Assembly: GCA_021561035.1 (NCBI GenBank)
Contig: CP067346.1
Location: 589,001-653,000 of the forward strand
Direction of reading: 5' to 3'
DNA length: 64,000 nt
Origin: Clostridioides sp. ES-S-0054-01
GTDB taxonomy: Bacteria > Bacillota > Clostridia > Peptostreptococcales > Peptostreptococcaceae
Translations under genes and position numbers: made by a program
Notes under the pieces: model-generated
Seen by the model: only the letters and a program-made list of their open reading frames with translations
Databases searched by the model: none
What the model was told of the DNA's origin: nothing
In this document: positions 63,907-64,000 of the stretch, piece by piece
Layout of the letters: each line of letters opens with the position of its first letter
How positions within the stretch are numbered: the first letter of the stretch is position 1

Positions 63907-64000
63907 TAAAAAATAGTCAGCATATAGGGAAACTTATATGTAGAGATAGGATAGAACCTATCCAATACTACTTGAATTGCTGGAAAACCCTAAAGCTAAT
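63907..64000 (+). mobile_element. 5' end of a CdISt1-type IStron (group I intron)
   Basis: The sequence starts right after TTGAT (63902-63906), the target I recall for CdISt1. It contains AATTGCTGGAAAACCCTAAA near 63976, typical of the conserved P-Q core of group I introns, and an AGGATAGAACCTATCC hairpin before it. The element leaves the window before its transposase genes, so identification rests on the core motif, the TTGAT junction and the broken reading frame. Confidence 0.75.

Noticed and set aside
1-64000. tRNA, rRNA and known riboswitch genes
   Set aside because: Scanned by eye for conserved tRNA arms, rRNA stretches and common riboswitch cores; none was convincing. A covariance-model search would be decisive.

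Overview
The window is AT-rich, low-GC Firmicutes DNA and almost certainly a Clostridioides difficile chromosome. The evidence is a cotJ-type spore-coat operon, an agrACDB locus, several phosphotransferase (PTS) sugar operons, DUF1659/DUF2922/YvrJ small proteins, and, at the right edge, what looks like the 5' end of a CdISt1-type IStron (group I intron plus insertion sequence) placed directly after TTGAT. Species assignment is inference from gene content and familiarity; no rRNA or tRNA gene was seen.

Layout. 1-5.7 kb: P-type ATPase remnant, AraC regulator, divergent PTS EIIBC and a GH106-like glycosidase. 6.1-8 kb: IbrA/IbrB-like pair. 8.4-9.6 kb: cotJA-cotJB-cotJC. 9.8-15 kb: IS200 TnpA scrap, CLC antiporter, small membrane gene, a frameshifted small gene, MerR, CPBP protease, LytTR protein. 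15-21.2 kb: YvrJ/DUF2922/DUF1659 operon, then a replication-like module (two Mor-like regulators, a DnaD-like and a DnaB-like protein) interleaved with arrays of 44-bp and 45-bp tandem repeats. 21.2-23.8 kb: two Fe-S proteins, a Crp/Fnr regulator, an acetyltransferase. 24-28.3 kb: a patch of remnants (IS3, DnaD), a HipA-like two-gene unit and an Rpn-type nuclease. 28.7-34.5 kb: an amino-sugar operon (NanE, PTS EIIC/EIIA/EIIB, HAD phosphatase, DUF4127, RpiR). 34.8-36.5 kb: XRE regulator, damaged BlaI-like gene, RpiR. 36.6-43.1 kb: a mannosyl/glucosylglycerate-type operon (PTS EIIABC, GH38, GH13 phosphorylase). 43.3-46.2 kb: agrA-agrC-agrD-agrB. 46.9-57.6 kb: a RiPP biosynthesis cluster. 57.9-64 kb: acetyltransferase, a TnpB gene broken by a short tandem duplication, HipA remnant, MBL hydrolase, a fluoride-type CLC, a BlaI scrap, and a PrpR-type regulator interrupted by the IStron.

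The most notable system is at 43.3-57.6 kb. A 54-residue precursor peptide with three cysteines, two of them in CxxD motifs, is followed by an FtsX-type permease, three radical SAM/SPASM maturases (two with N-terminal PqqD-like recognition domains), a subtilisin-like protease fused to a carrier-protein-like domain lacking the pantetheine serine, an ABC ATPase and a full ABC exporter. It lies immediately downstream of a complete agr quorum-sensing locus whose AgrD uses serine instead of cysteine in the presumed ring. The reading offered here is a density-regulated, thioether- or otherwise radical-crosslinked peptide with its own protease, exporter and possible immunity transporter. The product and its regulation by agr are inferred, not shown.
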